NCBI GenBank assembly: GCA_019054805.1
Contig: JAHQIY010000021.1
Coordinates: 797,501-861,500, forward strand
Direction: 5' to 3'
Length of the DNA stretch: 64,000 bases
Source of the DNA: Brachionus manjavacas
Lineage: Eukaryota; Rotifera; Eurotatoria; Ploima; Brachionidae
Positions 17,644 to 28,140 of this stretch are shown one piece after another. The notes under the pieces were generated by a model that saw nothing but the letters and a program-made list of their open reading frames with translations, did not search any database and was not told where the DNA came from. Each line of letters starts with the position of its first letter. Within the stretch, counting starts at the first letter, position 1. A program made the position numbers and the translations under genes.

Positions 17644-19920
17644 TTATACTGCTTTACCACTAACTTTTGCTTTTATTAAATTTAAAGCAGAACCCGCCTT
17701 AAACCATTCTATTTGTTGTGCATTGTAAGTGTGGTTAACAGTAATGGTATCGGCAGAGCCATTGGCGTGGTTTAATACCAATTGCAACGGTACATTAGGG
17801 GCAAAGGTTGTTAAACCAATTACATCTATAGTATCGTCTTCTAAAATTTTATCGTAATCTGCAGGGTTGGCAAAAGTTAAAGCTAACATACCTTGTTTTT
17901 TTAGGTTAGTTTCATGAATTCTAGCAAAAGATTTTACTAATATTACACGTACTCCTAAAAATCTAGGTTCCATAGCTGCGTGCTCTCTAGAAGAACCTTC
18001 GCCGTAGTTTTTATCGCCCACCACAACAGAACCTACGTTGTTGGCTTTGTATTCTCTTTGCACCGCTGGTACTTCTGCATATTGTTGAGTTAAAGCATTT
18101 TTAACTTTGTTAGTAGCACCGTTAAAAGCATTGGTTGCCCCTATTAACATATTGTTAGAAATGTTATCTAAGTGGCCACGATATTTTAACCAAGGCCCTG
18201 CCATAGAAATATGATCGGTAGTACATTGCCCTTGTGCTTTAATTAATAAACGCAAGCCTTTTAAATCTGTACCTTCCCATGGTTTAAATGGTTCTAGTAG
18301 TTGCAATCTGCTAGAAGTTTCTTCTACTTTAACCACAACATTACTGCCGTCTTCTTGTGGTTTTTGATAACCTAAATCTTTAACATCAAAGCCTTTGCTT
18401 GGTAGCTCTATACCTTGTGGTTCGGCTAATTTTACTTGCTCGCCCTTGGCGTTGGTTAGGGTATCGGTTAATGGGTTAAATTCTAAAGTGCCGGCAAAAG
18501 CCAATGCGGTTACTAGTTCTGGCGAAGCAACAAAGGCGTGGGTTTTAGCGTTACCATCGTTTCTTTTAGGAAAGTTACGGTTAAAAGAAGTTACTATGGT
18601 GTTTTTTTCGGTAGCCTCCGAATGCCTTTTCCATTGCCCAATACAAGGACCACAAGCGTTGGCTAATACTGTTGCTTTTAGTTTATCAAACACATCTAGC
18701 AGGCCGTCTCTGTGTACGGTGTAGCGTACTTGTTCGCTACCTGGGGTAATGGTAAATTCTGACTTTAAAGTTAAGCCTTGCTCAAAGGCTTTGGTGGCAA
18801 TATGGCTAGATCTAGAAATATCTTCGTACGATGAATTGGTGCACGAACCTATTAAAGCCACAGAAATATCTAAAGGCCAACCATTTTTATTGGCTTCTTC
18901 TTTTAATTTAGATATTGGCGTTGCTCTATCTGGCGTAAAAGGACCATTAATGTGTGGTTCTAGTGTAGATAAATCTATTTCTATAACTTTATCAAAGTAT
19001 TTTTCTGGGTTAGCGTATACGTCTTCGTCTGCAGTTAGGTGTTGTTTAATATTATTGGCTAATGCAACAACTTCGGCTCTGCCGGTAGATGCTAAATAAT
19101 CTGCCATTTTATCATCGTAGGCAAATAAAGAGGTTGTAGCACCAATTTCTGCACCCATATTACAAATAGTACCTTTACCTGTGGCAGATAGGCTTTTAGC
19201 TCCTTCGCCAAAATATTCTAAAATAGCGTCGGTTCCGCCAGATACGGTTAAAATTCCTGCTACTTTTAAAATTACGTCTTTTGCACTGGTCCAACCAGAT
19301 AATTTACCGGTTAATTTTACGCCTATTAATTTAGGAAATTTTAACTCCCAAGGCATTCCAGACATTACATCGCAAGCATCTGCTCCGCCTACACCAATAG
19401 CTAAACTGCCTAAACCACCTGCGTTAGGAGTGTGCGAATCTGTACCTATAATTAAAGCACCCGGAAAAGCGTAGTTTTCTAAGGCTACTTGATGAATAAT
19501 ACCAGAGCCTGGTTGCCAAAAATCTATACCATATTTATTAGATACCGAGCTTAAAAAGTCGTATACTTCTTTGTTGGTATCGTTGGCTTGCTGTAAGTCT
19601 GCCACGGCACCATTTTGTGCTAAAATTAAATGATCGCAATGTACCGAAGAAGGCACGGCAACTTTTTTTAACCCAGAATGCATAAATTGCAACAACGCCA
19701 TTTGCGCTGTGGCATCTTGCATAATTACACGGTTAGGGGCAAAATCTACATAAGATTCGCCACGTTTTATAGCAGCTATATCTTGTGGGTTTTTAGTAAC
19801 TAAGTGGCTGTATAAAATTTTTTCTGCTAGTGTTAATGGACGATTAACAATTTTTGCTATTTCTTGTAGTTTTTGCGGTAATTCTGCATAAACTTGTTTT
19901 ATTAATTCTAAATTAAACAT
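17644..19920 (-). CDS. Aconitate hydratase, mitochondrial-type
   Basis: Interconverts citrate and isocitrate with a 4Fe-4S cluster. Cluster cysteines are Cys360 (GSCTNSS) and Cys423/Cys426 ([10 protein letters not shown]), the spacing of mitochondrial aconitase. The N-terminal motifs [26 protein letters not shown] and GVGGADA are close to eukaryotic ACO2. At 758 residues it is shorter than the AcnA of about 890 residues usual in alphaproteobacteria and is not the AcnB fold order. A strong AAGGAG lies before the ATG, and icd lies 14 bases upstream. Mitochondrial-type aconitases are known in Bacteroidota and a few other bacteria, so lateral acquisition is possible. Confidence 0.93.
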   Translation of the reverse strand: MFNLELIKQVYAELPQKLQEIAKIVNRPLTLAEKILYSHLVTKNPQDIAAIKRGESYVDFAPNRVIMQDATAQMALLQFMHSGLKKVAVPSSVHCDHLILAQNGAVADLQQANDTNKEVYDFLSSVSNKYGIDFWQPGSGIIHQVALENYAFPGALIIGTDSHTPNAGGLGSLAIGVGGADACDVMSGMPWELKFPKLIGVKLTGKLSGWTSAKDVILKVAGILTVSGGTDAILEYFGEGAKSLSATGKGTICNMGAEIGATTSLFAYDDKMADYLASTGRAEVVALANNIKQHLTADEDVYANPEKYFDKVIEIDLSTLEPHINGPFTPDRATPISKLKEEANKNGWPLDISVALIGSCTNSSYEDISRSSHIATKAFEQGLTLKSEFTITPGSEQVRYTVHRDGLLDVFDKLKATVLANACGPCIGQWKRHSEATEKNTIVTSFNRNFPKRNDGNAKTHAFVASPELVTALAFAGTLEFNPLTDTLTNAKGEQVKLAEPQGIELPSKGFDVKDLGYQKPQEDGSNVVVKVEETSSRLQLLEPFKPWEGTDLKGLRLLIKAQGQCTTDHISMAGPWLKYRGHLDNISNNMLIGATNAFNGATNKVKNALTQQYAEVPAVQREYKANNVGSVVVGDKNYGEGSSREHAAMEPRFLGVRVILVKSFARIHETNLKKQGMLALTFANPADYDKILEDDTIDVIGLTTFAPNVPLQLVLNHANGSADTITVNHTYNAQQIEWFKAGSALNLIKAKVSGKAV

Positions 19921-19934
19921 AGTTAGTTCTCCTT

Positions 19935-21377
19935 TTATATTATGGTATAACCAGGCTTGTTGTTAAAGTCTTTTAAAAATTCTATAGTTAGTACTTTATA
20001 GGTAGCGCTAATTTGGCTAGCTAGTTGTAGTAATTGGTTTTCTGCCACTTGGTTAGGGCTTAATAACCTTAACGAATACGAATTTACGCATTCGCTAAAC
20101 TTAGAAAATTCGGGGTAAACGTTGGTTCCACGGTTAGATAATACTTCTAAATTAATATTAGTAAAATCTTTTAGCACGTTTTTAATATCTGCAACAATTT
20201 GTGTTGGGTTGTTGGTGGTTTCTATGGCAATATCTACACCTTTAGTTACGCCAACAAAGGTATTTTTACTAATACTGCTAGAACCATTACTGCTTAAACC
20301 TAAAGATAACGTGTTTTGTGCAATATTTTGCATTAACGGATGATCATCTGCTACATTGTTAAGGTTTTTAATAATTGCATTGGCGTAATCGGTTGTAGAA
20401 ACAGGGTTAGCGCTGCTTTTTAAATCTGCAGTGTGCACATTGCTATTTAGGGTTTCAAACAAAGCTATTTCTATTTTTTTGGCTTGTTTGGTGTAGCCTA
20501 AAAAGTTTAACATCATTAAGCCACTTAGTAACAAAGCAGTAGGGTTAGCCATATTTTTGCCTGCTATATCTGGTGCAGTGCCGTGCACGGCTTCAAAAAT
20601 TGCAATGTTGTTGCCAATATTAGCAGAAGGCGCAAAACCTAAGCCACCAACTAAACCCGCACATAAGTCTGATACAATATCGCCTTGTAAATTAGGCAAC
20701 ACTATTAGTTCAAATTTATCTGGAATACTAACCAACTTCATACATAAATCATCTACAATAATATCGCTGGCGTTAATTTCTGGGTAATCTTTAGCAATTT
20801 CGTAAAAAACTTCTAAAAACATACCGTCGGTTATTTTCATAATATTGGCTTTGTGCCCACATACTACAGATTTTATACCTTGCTGTTTGGCGTATTCAAA
20901 AGCATATTTATGAATTTGGTAAGCCCCCGGAGCCGAAGCAAAGCGTTTGCCTATAGCCACATCTGCTGTAATTAAATGCTCTACACCGCCGTAGGTGTCT
21001 TCTAAATTTTCACGCACTATGGTTAGGTTTACTTGTTTACCCGCTTGGCTAAAAATGGTTTCTACCCCTGGTAAGTTTTTAAATACTCTGCAATTTGCAT
21101 AAGTGCCCCACATTTTACGGCTAACCACATTTATACTGCGGTTGCCTCCGCCTTTTGGGGTTTCCATAGGGCCTTTAAACAACACGCCTAGCTCTTCTAC
21201 TTTTGCTTTAGCTTCTGGGGTCATTCCTAATTTATTGCCAGCTAAAAAAACATCTTTACCCATTTCTACAAAATTATAGTTTAGGTTTACGCCAGCAGCG
21301 TTAAAAATATTAATTACGGCGTCCATTATTTCAACGCCAATGCCATCGCCTTTTGCTACTGCTATAGATTTTTGCAT
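19935..21377 (-). CDS. icd: Isocitrate dehydrogenase with C-terminal extension
   Basis: Oxidatively decarboxylates isocitrate to 2-oxoglutarate. The N-terminal two thirds have the beta-decarboxylating dehydrogenase signatures [30 protein letters not shown] metal/substrate residues and [11 protein letters not shown] tail of about 140 residues follows, as in the Rickettsia/Thermus-type enzymes, giving 480 residues overall. Its ribosome site (AGGAG) lies inside the last codons of gltA, leaving a 5-base gap, so translation is probably coupled. NAD versus NADP use cannot be settled by eye. Confidence 0.92.
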   Translation of the reverse strand: MQKSIAVAKGDGIGVEIMDAVINIFNAAGVNLNYNFVEMGKDVFLAGNKLGMTPEAKAKVEELGVLFKGPMETPKGGGNRSINVVSRKMWGTYANCRVFKNLPGVETIFSQAGKQVNLTIVRENLEDTYGGVEHLITADVAIGKRFASAPGAYQIHKYAFEYAKQQGIKSVVCGHKANIMKITDGMFLEVFYEIAKDYPEINASDIIVDDLCMKLVSIPDKFELIVLPNLQGDIVSDLCAGLVGGLGFAPSANIGNNIAIFEAVHGTAPDIAGKNMANPTALLLSGLMMLNFLGYTKQAKKIEIALFETLNSNVHTADLKSSANPVSTTDYANAIIKNLNNVADDHPLMQNIAQNTLSLGLSSNGSSSISKNTFVGVTKGVDIAIETTNNPTQIVADIKNVLKDFTNINLEVLSNRGTNVYPEFSKFSECVNSYSLRLLSPNQVAENQLLQLASQISATYKVLTIEFLKDFNNKPGYTII

Positions 21378-21382
21378 AAGTG

Positions 21383-22726
21383 TTATTCTCCTGTTTTTTT
21401 ATTGTTGTTTATATAGTTTTTTACCCATAACGAGGTTACCGATTTAGGGCGATGCAACGGATGCATAAAGGTTCTATCCCATATTTGTTGTGCCATAATA
21501 CCTAAGGTTCTAGAGGCCCCAAATAAAACAGTGTAAAATTGCGAATCTACAAAACCAAAATAATGTAGCAACGCACCAGAGTGTGCATCTACATTAGGGT
21601 AAGGGTTTTTAATTTTACCAATGCTACCTAAAATTTCTGGGGCAACGCTATAAACTGACCATACGGTTTCTAGTAGCTCGCTAGTTAAATTATTTTGTTT
21701 AGCAAAGTTCATTTGTGCAGTAAATCTAGGGTCGGTTTTGCGTAAAACGGCGTGTCCGTAGCCTGGTACTACTTGTTTGTTTGCTATGGTGTTATTAATA
21801 TAATTGGTGGTAAATTGATGTGTAACAGTAGTGTTTTGTGCTTTAGCTTGGTTTAACATATTTATTATCCAATCTAGTGCGTTTTGTGTAGCCATGCCGT
21901 GTAATGGGCCAGATAAACTGTGCATTCCGCCGGCTAAGGCACCGTAGGGGCTTGCTAAGGTAGACCCCACAACGTGTGCGGTATTGGCAGAAGCATTTGC
22001 TCCTTCATGATCACTATGAATAACCATGTATACTCTAAAAAATTCTTTTAATAAAGAATTACTTGCAGTATCGGTATCGCCCATTAATTTAGCAAAATTA
22101 CCTGCCCAGTCTAGCGTTGTATCTGGGGTTGGGTTGTTGCCGTTGTTGTATAAATAATTATAAATGTAAGAAACCAATAAAGGCATTTGCGCTATAATAT
22201 TTAGTGCGTCTTCTAGTGCATGTTCCCACAATGTATTTTTGGGTACGCCACTGTTATAAGCTTGGTTAAACTTGCTTTCTTGCTCTAGGGCGGCTAAGGC
22301 AGATGTAAAAATAATCATAGGATGAGTAGTTTTAGGAAAAGCCTGTATTATATTATATATGTAATTTGGTAGTTGTGCTCTTTTGTGTAACTCGGTTGCT
22401 AGCTCTTTAGTTTCTTCTTCTGTTGGTATGGTGCCGGTTAATAGCAACCAAAAAATAGTTTCTACCAAAGGCTGTGTATTGTTTAGCCAAGTTTTAGGTT
22501 GTTTTGCCTGCACGTCTTCTATAGAATTTTCCCAAAACTTTATACCGTTGTTAGAATCTAGCAACGAAGTTTCGGTAGCTAATGTTATAACGTCTCGTAA
22601 ACCGCCGTATAGTTGCCCAATAGTAACGGTATCTATAACGGTGTTTTGATGATTTTTAAGAAATTCTTTAGTGTTTGTTATATATTCTGTAGATATATTT
22701 TTGTATAGTTGTTTTAATTTTAACAT
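21383..22726 (-). CDS. gltA: Citrate synthase, mitochondrial/eukaryotic-like type
   Basis: Condenses acetyl-CoA and oxaloacetate. The 447 residues follow the mitochondrial enzyme closely: an N-terminal YGGLRD segment, HSDHEGANASAHT-like catalytic region, SGPLHGMA, VVPGYGHAVLRKTDPR and NVDAHSGALL with the catalytic Asp. The hexameric GltA usual in alphaproteobacteria differs in all of these segments. Eukaryote-like citrate synthases are known from Geobacter and Bacteroidota. It is the first gene of the minus-strand TCA operon and has its own promoter in the divergent region with gdhA. Confidence 0.92.
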   Translation of the reverse strand: MLKLKQLYKNISTEYITNTKEFLKNHQNTVIDTVTIGQLYGGLRDVITLATETSLLDSNNGIKFWENSIEDVQAKQPKTWLNNTQPLVETIFWLLLTGTIPTEEETKELATELHKRAQLPNYIYNIIQAFPKTTHPMIIFTSALAALEQESKFNQAYNSGVPKNTLWEHALEDALNIIAQMPLLVSYIYNYLYNNGNNPTPDTTLDWAGNFAKLMGDTDTASNSLLKEFFRVYMVIHSDHEGANASANTAHVVGSTLASPYGALAGGMHSLSGPLHGMATQNALDWIINMLNQAKAQNTTVTHQFTTNYINNTIANKQVVPGYGHAVLRKTDPRFTAQMNFAKQNNLTSELLETVWSVYSVAPEILGSIGKIKNPYPNVDAHSGALLHYFGFVDSQFYTVLFGASRTLGIMAQQIWDRTFMHPLHRPKSVTSLWVKNYINNNKKTGE

Positions 22727-22797
22727 AAAAACCCTATGGTTGTAAGTTAATTGTTAATTATTGCTTTATTAAAGATTACACTTGTATGTAAACCTTA

Positions 22798-22827
22798 TAT
22801 ATAAAATTGTATCATTTTATTTAACAA
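22798..22827 (-). promoter_or_regulatory. Promoter of the gltA-icd-acn-mdh operon
   Basis: On the minus strand TTGTTA (22827-22822) and TATATA (22803-22798) stand 18 bases apart. The predicted leader is about 65 bases, ending in AGGG before the gltA start. Confidence 0.45.
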
Positions 22828-23029
22828 ATATCAAACAACATTTAACACAAAGTGTGTTGTGTTGTAATTAATTAACGCAAACATTGTTATTTTATTTTGT
22901 TGTTGATTTTTAATTTATACAAGGTTATTATTTATTAAATGTATTTTAAGCTATACAAACGTTGTTGTTAGCTTTTGTATGTTTGTGTAAATATTTTGTT
23001 TTAAGCTTGTTGCTTTTAGTGTTGTATAT

Positions 23030-23058
23030 TTGTTAGGCAATTAAGTTTAAAATATAAA
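23030..23058 (+). promoter_or_regulatory. Promoter of the glutamate dehydrogenase-SDH operon
   Basis: TTGTTA (23030-23035) and TATAAA (23053-23058) have an ideal 17-base spacer. Transcription would start about 28 bases before the ATG at 23093. Confidence 0.6.
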
Positions 23059-23092
23059 TAAATAACATTATATAAACAAAGTAGAATGAATT

Positions 23093-24364
23093 ATGCAAGA
23101 CACTTTTTTAGAATCTGTAGAAATATTAAATACAGTAATTAATAAATCTAACCAATCAAAATCAATTTTACAATTAATTTCCACCCCAGAGCTTCAAACT
23201 ATAGTAAACTTTCCGGTTAAAATGGATAACGGCGAAGTTAAAGTGTTTTTTGGTTTTAGGTCTAGATACAGCACATTATTAGGGCCTGCTAAAGGCGGAA
23301 TTAGGTTTCATCCTAATGTTAACCCTACATTGGTTAACAAACTAGCTTTTGAAATGATGATTAAATGCTCTATAGCTGGTTTACCATACGGCGGCGGTAA
23401 AGGCGGAGTAGTAGTAGACCCTGCAAGTTTATCTGAAGCAGAGTTAGAAAGAGTTTCTAGAGGTTACATAAAAGCAATTGCCCATAATATTGGTGCTAAT
23501 ATAGATGTTCCGGCACCAGATGTAGGTACTAATGGTAAAATTATGCAGTATATGTTAAACGAATACGAAACCGTTAAAAACGTTAAAGAGCCTGCCGTTA
23601 TAACTGGTAAACCAGTAGATTTAGGCGGTAGTGTATTTAGAATAGAAGCCACCGGCTACGGTGTTGCTTATATTACTAATTTATTTGCCAAGCAATACAA
23701 TTTACAACCTAATGCTACTGCTGTAGCTATACACGGTTTTGGTAATTTGGGGTCTTACGCTGCACAGTATTTATACAATATGGGTTATAAAGTTGTAGCT
23801 ATTAGTGATATGGACGGTGGAGTTTACAACAAAAATGGTTTAAATGTTACAGAAATTTTAAAAGTTTATCGTAATTCTAGCAAAGGTTTTGTTACGTTGT
23901 ATAGCCCAGAAATGGCTAGCGTTATTGCAGATTGCACTAAAGTAACCAACGAAGAGCTTTTAGAGTTAGACGTTGATGTATTAATTCCTGCGGCTATAGA
24001 TAACGTTATTACCCAAGCTAACGCCAACAATATTAAAGCTAAATATATTGTAGAAGGTGCCAATGCCCCTATAGATAATAAGGCAGATGAAATTTTAAAC
24101 CAAGCTGGTAAAGTAATAGTGCCAGATGTTTTAGCAAATTCGGGCGGAGTTACCGTTAGTTATTTTGAGTGGTATCAAAACTTACATAACGAAAAATGGG
24201 ATGAAGAAAAAGTAAAAAATGCATTAAGCCAGTCTTTAGATAAATCTTTTAACGCTATTTATAGTAAGCAACAAGCCAACCAAGGGTTTACCCTTAGGGA
24301 AAGTGCTTTTTTAGTAGCTTTAGATAGACTAAGTGCAGAAATTAAAAACAGATATTTTACATAA
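23093..24364 (+). CDS. Glutamate dehydrogenase
   Basis: Member of the Glu/Leu/Phe/Val dehydrogenase family, converting glutamate to 2-oxoglutarate and ammonia (or the reverse). The 423 residues are the size of the small hexameric enzyme. Seen are GPAKGGIRFHP, the catalytic-lysine motif PYGGGKGGV, PAPDVGTNG and the dinucleotide fold GFGNLGSYAAQ. The close match to RocG/GudB-like enzymes suggests a catabolic NAD enzyme, but cofactor is uncertain. First gene of a long plus-strand operon, it would feed 2-oxoglutarate to its neighbours. Confidence 0.92.
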   Translation: MQDTFLESVEILNTVINKSNQSKSILQLISTPELQTIVNFPVKMDNGEVKVFFGFRSRYSTLLGPAKGGIRFHPNVNPTLVNKLAFEMMIKCSIAGLPYGGGKGGVVVDPASLSEAELERVSRGYIKAIAHNIGANIDVPAPDVGTNGKIMQYMLNEYETVKNVKEPAVITGKPVDLGGSVFRIEATGYGVAYITNLFAKQYNLQPNATAVAIHGFGNLGSYAAQYLYNMGYKVVAISDMDGGVYNKNGLNVTEILKVYRNSSKGFVTLYSPEMASVIADCTKVTNEELLELDVDVLIPAAIDNVITQANANNIKAKYIVEGANAPIDNKADEILNQAGKVIVPDVLANSGGVTVSYFEWYQNLHNEKWDEEKVKNALSQSLDKSFNAIYSKQQANQGFTLRESAFLVALDRLSAEIKNRYFT

Positions 24365-24391
24365 TTATTAAAAAAACAAGGATAACTACAC

Positions 24392-26053
24392 ATGTCTCAC
24401 AATTACAATGCTTCTGATTTGTTTGTTAAAGCTTTAGAAAACGAAGGTGTAGAAGTAATTTACGGAATTCCTGGAGAAGAAAACCTAGATTTAGTGGAAG
24501 CTTTAAGAAAGTCTAACAAAATAAAATTAATTTTAACCAGACACGAACAAGCCGCCGGCTTTATGGCCGCTACTTACGGCAGAATTACCGGTAAAGTAGG
24601 TGTTGCAATATCTACCTTAGGGCCCGGTGCTACCAATTTTACCACATCGGCCGCTTATGCCACTTTGGGTGGTTTTCCAGTTTTATTTATAACTGGGCAA
24701 AAGCCAATTTTAAAAAGTAAGCAAGGTAAGTTTCAGGTGGTAGATGTAGTTGGTATGATGAAGCCAATTACAAAATACGCCAAGCAAATTGTTAGTGCTA
24801 ATAACGTTACTTCGGTAGTTAGAGAAGCCTTTAAAATAGCCACAGCAGATAAAGCAGGGGCAGTGCATATAGAGTTTCCTGAAGATATTTCGGCACTTGA
24901 AGTTACTGCAGATACTAAAGGCTTGTTTACTACAACGGCTACGCCTGTAGGTTTGGTTAATACGCATGGTGTTAAGCAGGCTGCAGAAATTATTAAAAAT
25001 GCTAAAATGCCTTTGGTTTTAGTGGGTTCGTTTGCTAATAATGGTAATGCTCCGGCAGAAGTTACTAATTTTATTAACGCTACTAAATTACCATTTTTTA
25101 ACACGCAAATGGGTAAAGGCGTAGTAAACGAAAATAACGCACAGTATATTGGTACGGCTTCGTTAAGTGGTAGCGATTATTTACACACTTTAGTAGAACA
25201 AGCAGATGTAATTTTAAATATTGGTTATGATGTAATAGAAAAACCACCGTATTTTTTAAATAACGATTCTAAAGTTAAGGTTATTCATTTAAGCAATGTG
25301 GCTTCTGCTGTAGATGAAATTTACAACCCTGTGTTAGATGTTGTGGGTGATATTGCTTTAAACGTTAAAGCATTAGCCACAGAACTAGGCGAATGCAAGC
25401 AAGATTTTAGTTATGCTTACAAAGTTAAAAACTTTATTACTAAGCAAATTAACGATTATGCTAATAATAATAGCTTTCCGGTTAAACCACAAAAATTGGT
25501 GCTAGATGTACAAAACGCTGTTGGTGAAAACGGCTTTGTAGCTTTAGATAACGGTATGTATAAACTTTGGTTTGCCAGAAATTTAACTGTAACCAAGCCT
25601 TTTGGTATGATTTTAGATAACGCCCTAGCAACCATGGGTGCGGGCTTGCCTTCTGCTATGGAGTTATCTAGGTTAAATCCAAACTCTAATGTTTTAGCCG
25701 TAGTTGGCGATGGCGGTTTTATGATGAATTCGCAAGAATTAGAAACTGCTAAGCGTTTGGGGTTATCTGTTGTAGTGTTGGTAATTAACGATGGTTCTTA
25801 CGGTATGATAGAATGGAAGCAAAACGGTATGGGTTTTGAAACCTACGGAATGCGTTTTAATAACCCTAATTTTGTTGCCTACGCCAATGCGTATGATATA
25901 CAAGGACACAAAATTACTAAAACCGAAGACCTACTACCAACCTTGCAACAATGTTTTGCTAAGCGTGGTATGCATGTGGTTGATGTTGCCGTTGATTACA
26001 CAGAAAATAATAAGTTTTTTAATGATGAATTAAAAAACAAACAATCTATTTAG
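24392..26053 (+). CDS. ThDP-dependent enzyme, acetolactate-synthase-like (possible 2-oxoglutarate decarboxylase)
   Basis: A 553-residue ThDP enzyme with the full three-domain layout. The activating Glu sits in TRHEQAAGF, followed by TLGPGATN, and the GDG...N cofactor motif runs from GDGGFMMNSQ to VINDGSYGM. Automatic annotation would call it acetolactate synthase large subunit. No small regulatory subunit or other branched-chain gene is near. Instead it stands between glutamate dehydrogenase and an aldehyde dehydrogenase that precedes the SDH genes. In cyanobacteria an ilvB-like protein paired with an aldehyde dehydrogenase makes succinate from 2-oxoglutarate through succinic semialdehyde, so that role is a reasonable alternative. 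AAGGA precedes the ATG. Confidence 0.8.
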   Translation: MSHNYNASDLFVKALENEGVEVIYGIPGEENLDLVEALRKSNKIKLILTRHEQAAGFMAATYGRITGKVGVAISTLGPGATNFTTSAAYATLGGFPVLFITGQKPILKSKQGKFQVVDVVGMMKPITKYAKQIVSANNVTSVVREAFKIATADKAGAVHIEFPEDISALEVTADTKGLFTTTATPVGLVNTHGVKQAAEIIKNAKMPLVLVGSFANNGNAPAEVTNFINATKLPFFNTQMGKGVVNENNAQYIGTASLSGSDYLHTLVEQADVILNIGYDVIEKPPYFLNNDSKVKVIHLSNVASAVDEIYNPVLDVVGDIALNVKALATELGECKQDFSYAYKVKNFITKQINDYANNNSFPVKPQKLVLDVQNAVGENGFVALDNGMYKLWFARNLTVTKPFGMILDNALATMGAGLPSAMELSRLNPNSNVLAVVGDGGFMMNSQELETAKRLGLSVVVLVINDGSYGMIEWKQNGMGFETYGMRFNNPNFVAYANAYDIQGHKITKTEDLLPTLQQCFAKRGMHVVDVAVDYTENNKFFNDELKNKQSI

Positions 26054-26068
26054 TAAAGGAGTATACAC

Positions 26069-27469
26069 ATGTCTGGAGAAATTAAAGTAGTTACTGCATT
26101 AGATAACACGCCTATTGTTACTATTCCTAAAATATCCGAAGCAGAAACCTTTGCTAAGTTAGAGCAAGCCTTTAGTGCTTATAACAATAGGGGCGAATGG
26201 TTAAAGCATCATCAAAAAATAGATATTTTAAATAAAGTAGCAGATTTAGTAGCACAAAACGCCGAAGAATTTGCTTTAAATATAGCCAAAGAAGGCGGTA
26301 AACCATTAGTAGATGCTAAGGTAGAAGTAGCCAGAGCAATTATGGGTATTAAGCAAGCAGTTAAAGATTTAAGCCACACGTTTACAGGGCAAGAAATTCC
26401 TATGGGCTTTACACCAGCATCCGATAACAGAATGGCTTTTACTACCAGAGAGCCAATAGGTGTGGTATTTGCCATTAGTGCTTTTAATCATCCGCTTAAT
26501 TTAATTGTGCATCAAATTGTACCTGCTATTGCGGTTGGGTGTCCGGTTTTGGTTAAACCTGCATCTAAAACGCCTATGTCTTGCATTAATTTTGTAGAAC
26601 TACTTTATAAAGCCGGTTTGCCAAGAAACTTGTGCTCGGTGGTATTGTGCGATAATACCGTTGCCGAAAAAATAGTAGCAGATGAAAGAGTAGCTTTTTT
26701 TAGTTTTATTGGGTCGGCTCAGGTTGGTTGGTATTTGCGTAATAAATTGGCAAATGGTACCAGATACGCACTAGAACACGGCGGTGTTGCCGCAGTAGTG
26801 GTAGATAAAGACGTAGTTAATATGCAAGAAGTTGTTAAATCTTGTGTTAAAGGCGGTTACTACCATGCAGGGCAGGTTTGTATTTCTATACAACGTATTT
26901 TTGTGCATAACAGTGTATACAACCAGTTTGTAGAAGAGTTTGTAGAAGAAGTAAAAAAACTAAAAGTTGGCGACCCTACCGATATTAAAACCGAAGTTGG
27001 GCCTTTAATATCTGAAGGCGAATTAAACCGAGTAGACCAATGGGTAAAAGAAGCCGTGCAAGAAGGGGCAACTTTGGCTTGTGGCGGTAAACCTATTACT
27101 AGTAAGTTGTACGAAGCCACAGTGTTGTTAAACCCTAGTGCGGATTCTAAAGTTTCTAAGCACGAAGTTTTTGGCCCAGTAGTTGCTATTTATAGCTATA
27201 GCAATTTGCAAGATGCTGTTAAGCAGGTTAATTCGGTTAATATGCCGTTTCAATCTGCAGTGTTTAGTAGCAATATTAGTACAATATCTTATGCTTACAG
27301 AAACATAGATGCGGCAGCTGTTGTAGTTAACGATAGCACCACGTTTAGAGTAGACTGGATGCCGTTTGCTGGTAGAAGATCTGCAGGTTATGGTATTGGC
27401 GGAATAGAACATACAATGCACGAAATGACCCAACATAAAATGATAGTTATTAAAGATAATGCACTGTAG
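26069..27469 (+). CDS. NAD(P)-dependent aldehyde dehydrogenase (possible succinic semialdehyde dehydrogenase)
   Basis: ALDH-superfamily enzyme of 466 residues. Visible are FNHPLNL (general-base/NAD region), the catalytic Glu in LEHGG, the nucleophilic Cys in HAGQVCISIQR, and the C-terminal EVFGPV and PFAGRRSAGYG motifs. It begins 15 bases after the ThDP enzyme with AAAGGAG before the ATG, so the two are made together. Substrate cannot be read from sequence; position just before the sdh genes suggests succinic semialdehyde, giving succinate for complex II. Other aldehydes remain possible. Confidence 0.85.
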   Translation: MSGEIKVVTALDNTPIVTIPKISEAETFAKLEQAFSAYNNRGEWLKHHQKIDILNKVADLVAQNAEEFALNIAKEGGKPLVDAKVEVARAIMGIKQAVKDLSHTFTGQEIPMGFTPASDNRMAFTTREPIGVVFAISAFNHPLNLIVHQIVPAIAVGCPVLVKPASKTPMSCINFVELLYKAGLPRNLCSVVLCDNTVAEKIVADERVAFFSFIGSAQVGWYLRNKLANGTRYALEHGGVAAVVVDKDVVNMQEVVKSCVKGGYYHAGQVCISIQRIFVHNSVYNQFVEEFVEEVKKLKVGDPTDIKTEVGPLISEGELNRVDQWVKEAVQEGATLACGGKPITSKLYEATVLLNPSADSKVSKHEVFGPVVAIYSYSNLQDAVKQVNSVNMPFQSAVFSSNISTISYAYRNIDAAAVVVNDSTTFRVDWMPFAGRRSAGYGIGGIEHTMHEMTQHKMIVIKDNAL

Positions 27470-27475
27470 TACAAT

Positions 27476-27727
27476 ATGTTAACTAATAATTATTTAAAAA
27501 ACTTGTATATTCAATCTAAGCGTAGGGGAATGGTAGAGCTAGACTTACTAATAGGCGGTTTTGCCGACAAGCACCTACATAACCTTACGCTACAAGAAGC
27601 TAACTTGTTTGAAGAATTTTTACAATTAGACGACGAATTTATTTATAGATGTTTTTTAAATAATGCAGAAATGCATACTAAATTTATTGATATTTGGAAT
27701 AAAATTAAATTATCTTACAAGGAGTAG
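27476..27727 (+). CDS. sdhE: SDH flavinylation/assembly factor SdhE
   Basis: Small 83-residue protein of the SdhE/Sdh5 family, which helps attach FAD covalently to SdhA. The diagnostic RRGMVELDLLIGGF segment (RGxxE motif) is at residues 16-29, and the all-helical remainder ends in a typical C-terminal stretch. It lies 6 bases after the ALDH gene and 5 before sdhC, fitting its partner. No clear ribosome site is present before its ATG, suggesting translational coupling to the upstream gene. Confidence 0.88.
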   Translation: MLTNNYLKNLYIQSKRRGMVELDLLIGGFADKHLHNLTLQEANLFEEFLQLDDEFIYRCFLNNAEMHTKFIDIWNKIKLSYKE

Positions 27728-27732
27728 ATAAA

Positions 27733-28119
27733 ATGCTAAAAAGACCAATTAGCCCACATTTACAAATATATAATGTTTTTGCTAAAGAACTAACATCGGC
27801 AATGTCTATTACCCATAGATTTGCAGAAATTGGCTTGTTTGTTAGTTTGCTGTATTCTTTAGGTTTGTTTGTTGCCCTAGCTTTTGGCGAGCACGCCTAC
27901 AACACTTACTTAAGCTTTATTTTTTCTTGGTTTGGGTGGGTATCTATTTTTGCTATAAGCGTTTGCTTTTGGTTTTATATTTTTGGGGCTATTCGCTTTA
28001 CCATTTTTAATTTAGGTTATGGTATAAATAAAAAATTTGTTATGTACTCTGGTTATATTACGCTTGGGTTGTTTTTAACAGGCTTAGCAACCACTTGGTA
28101 CATAATATTATTTACATAA
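27733..28119 (+). CDS. sdhC: Succinate dehydrogenase membrane anchor SdhC
   Basis: A 128-residue, three-helix anchor of complex II. The N-terminus RPISPHLQIY and SMSITHR are diagnostic; Ser25 and Arg29 match quinone-site residues Ser27 and Arg31 of E. coli SdhC. The helix that should carry the haem b ligand reads WFYIFGAIRF: the position of E. coli His84 is Tyr82, and the GIRH histidine is Phe89. The gene is in the expected order before sdhD, sdhA and sdhB, with AAGGAG before the start. The haem ligand appears to be lost. Confidence 0.9.
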   Translation: MLKRPISPHLQIYNVFAKELTSAMSITHRFAEIGLFVSLLYSLGLFVALAFGEHAYNTYLSFIFSWFGWVSIFAISVCFWFYIFGAIRFTIFNLGYGINKKFVMYSGYITLGLFLTGLATTWYIILFT

Positions 28120-28140
28120 AAAACATAAGGAAAACACAAC

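Larger units (their letters stand above)
22727..23092. other. Divergent control region between gltA and glutamate dehydrogenase
   Basis: 366 AT-rich bases holding back-to-back promoters for the two central-carbon operons (22798-22827 on the minus strand and 23030-23058 on the plus strand). No ORF and no RNA gene were seen. Short GTTGT/ACAAC runs near 22850-22900 and 22960-23030 might be regulator sites, but nothing specific is recognisable. Confidence 0.55.
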
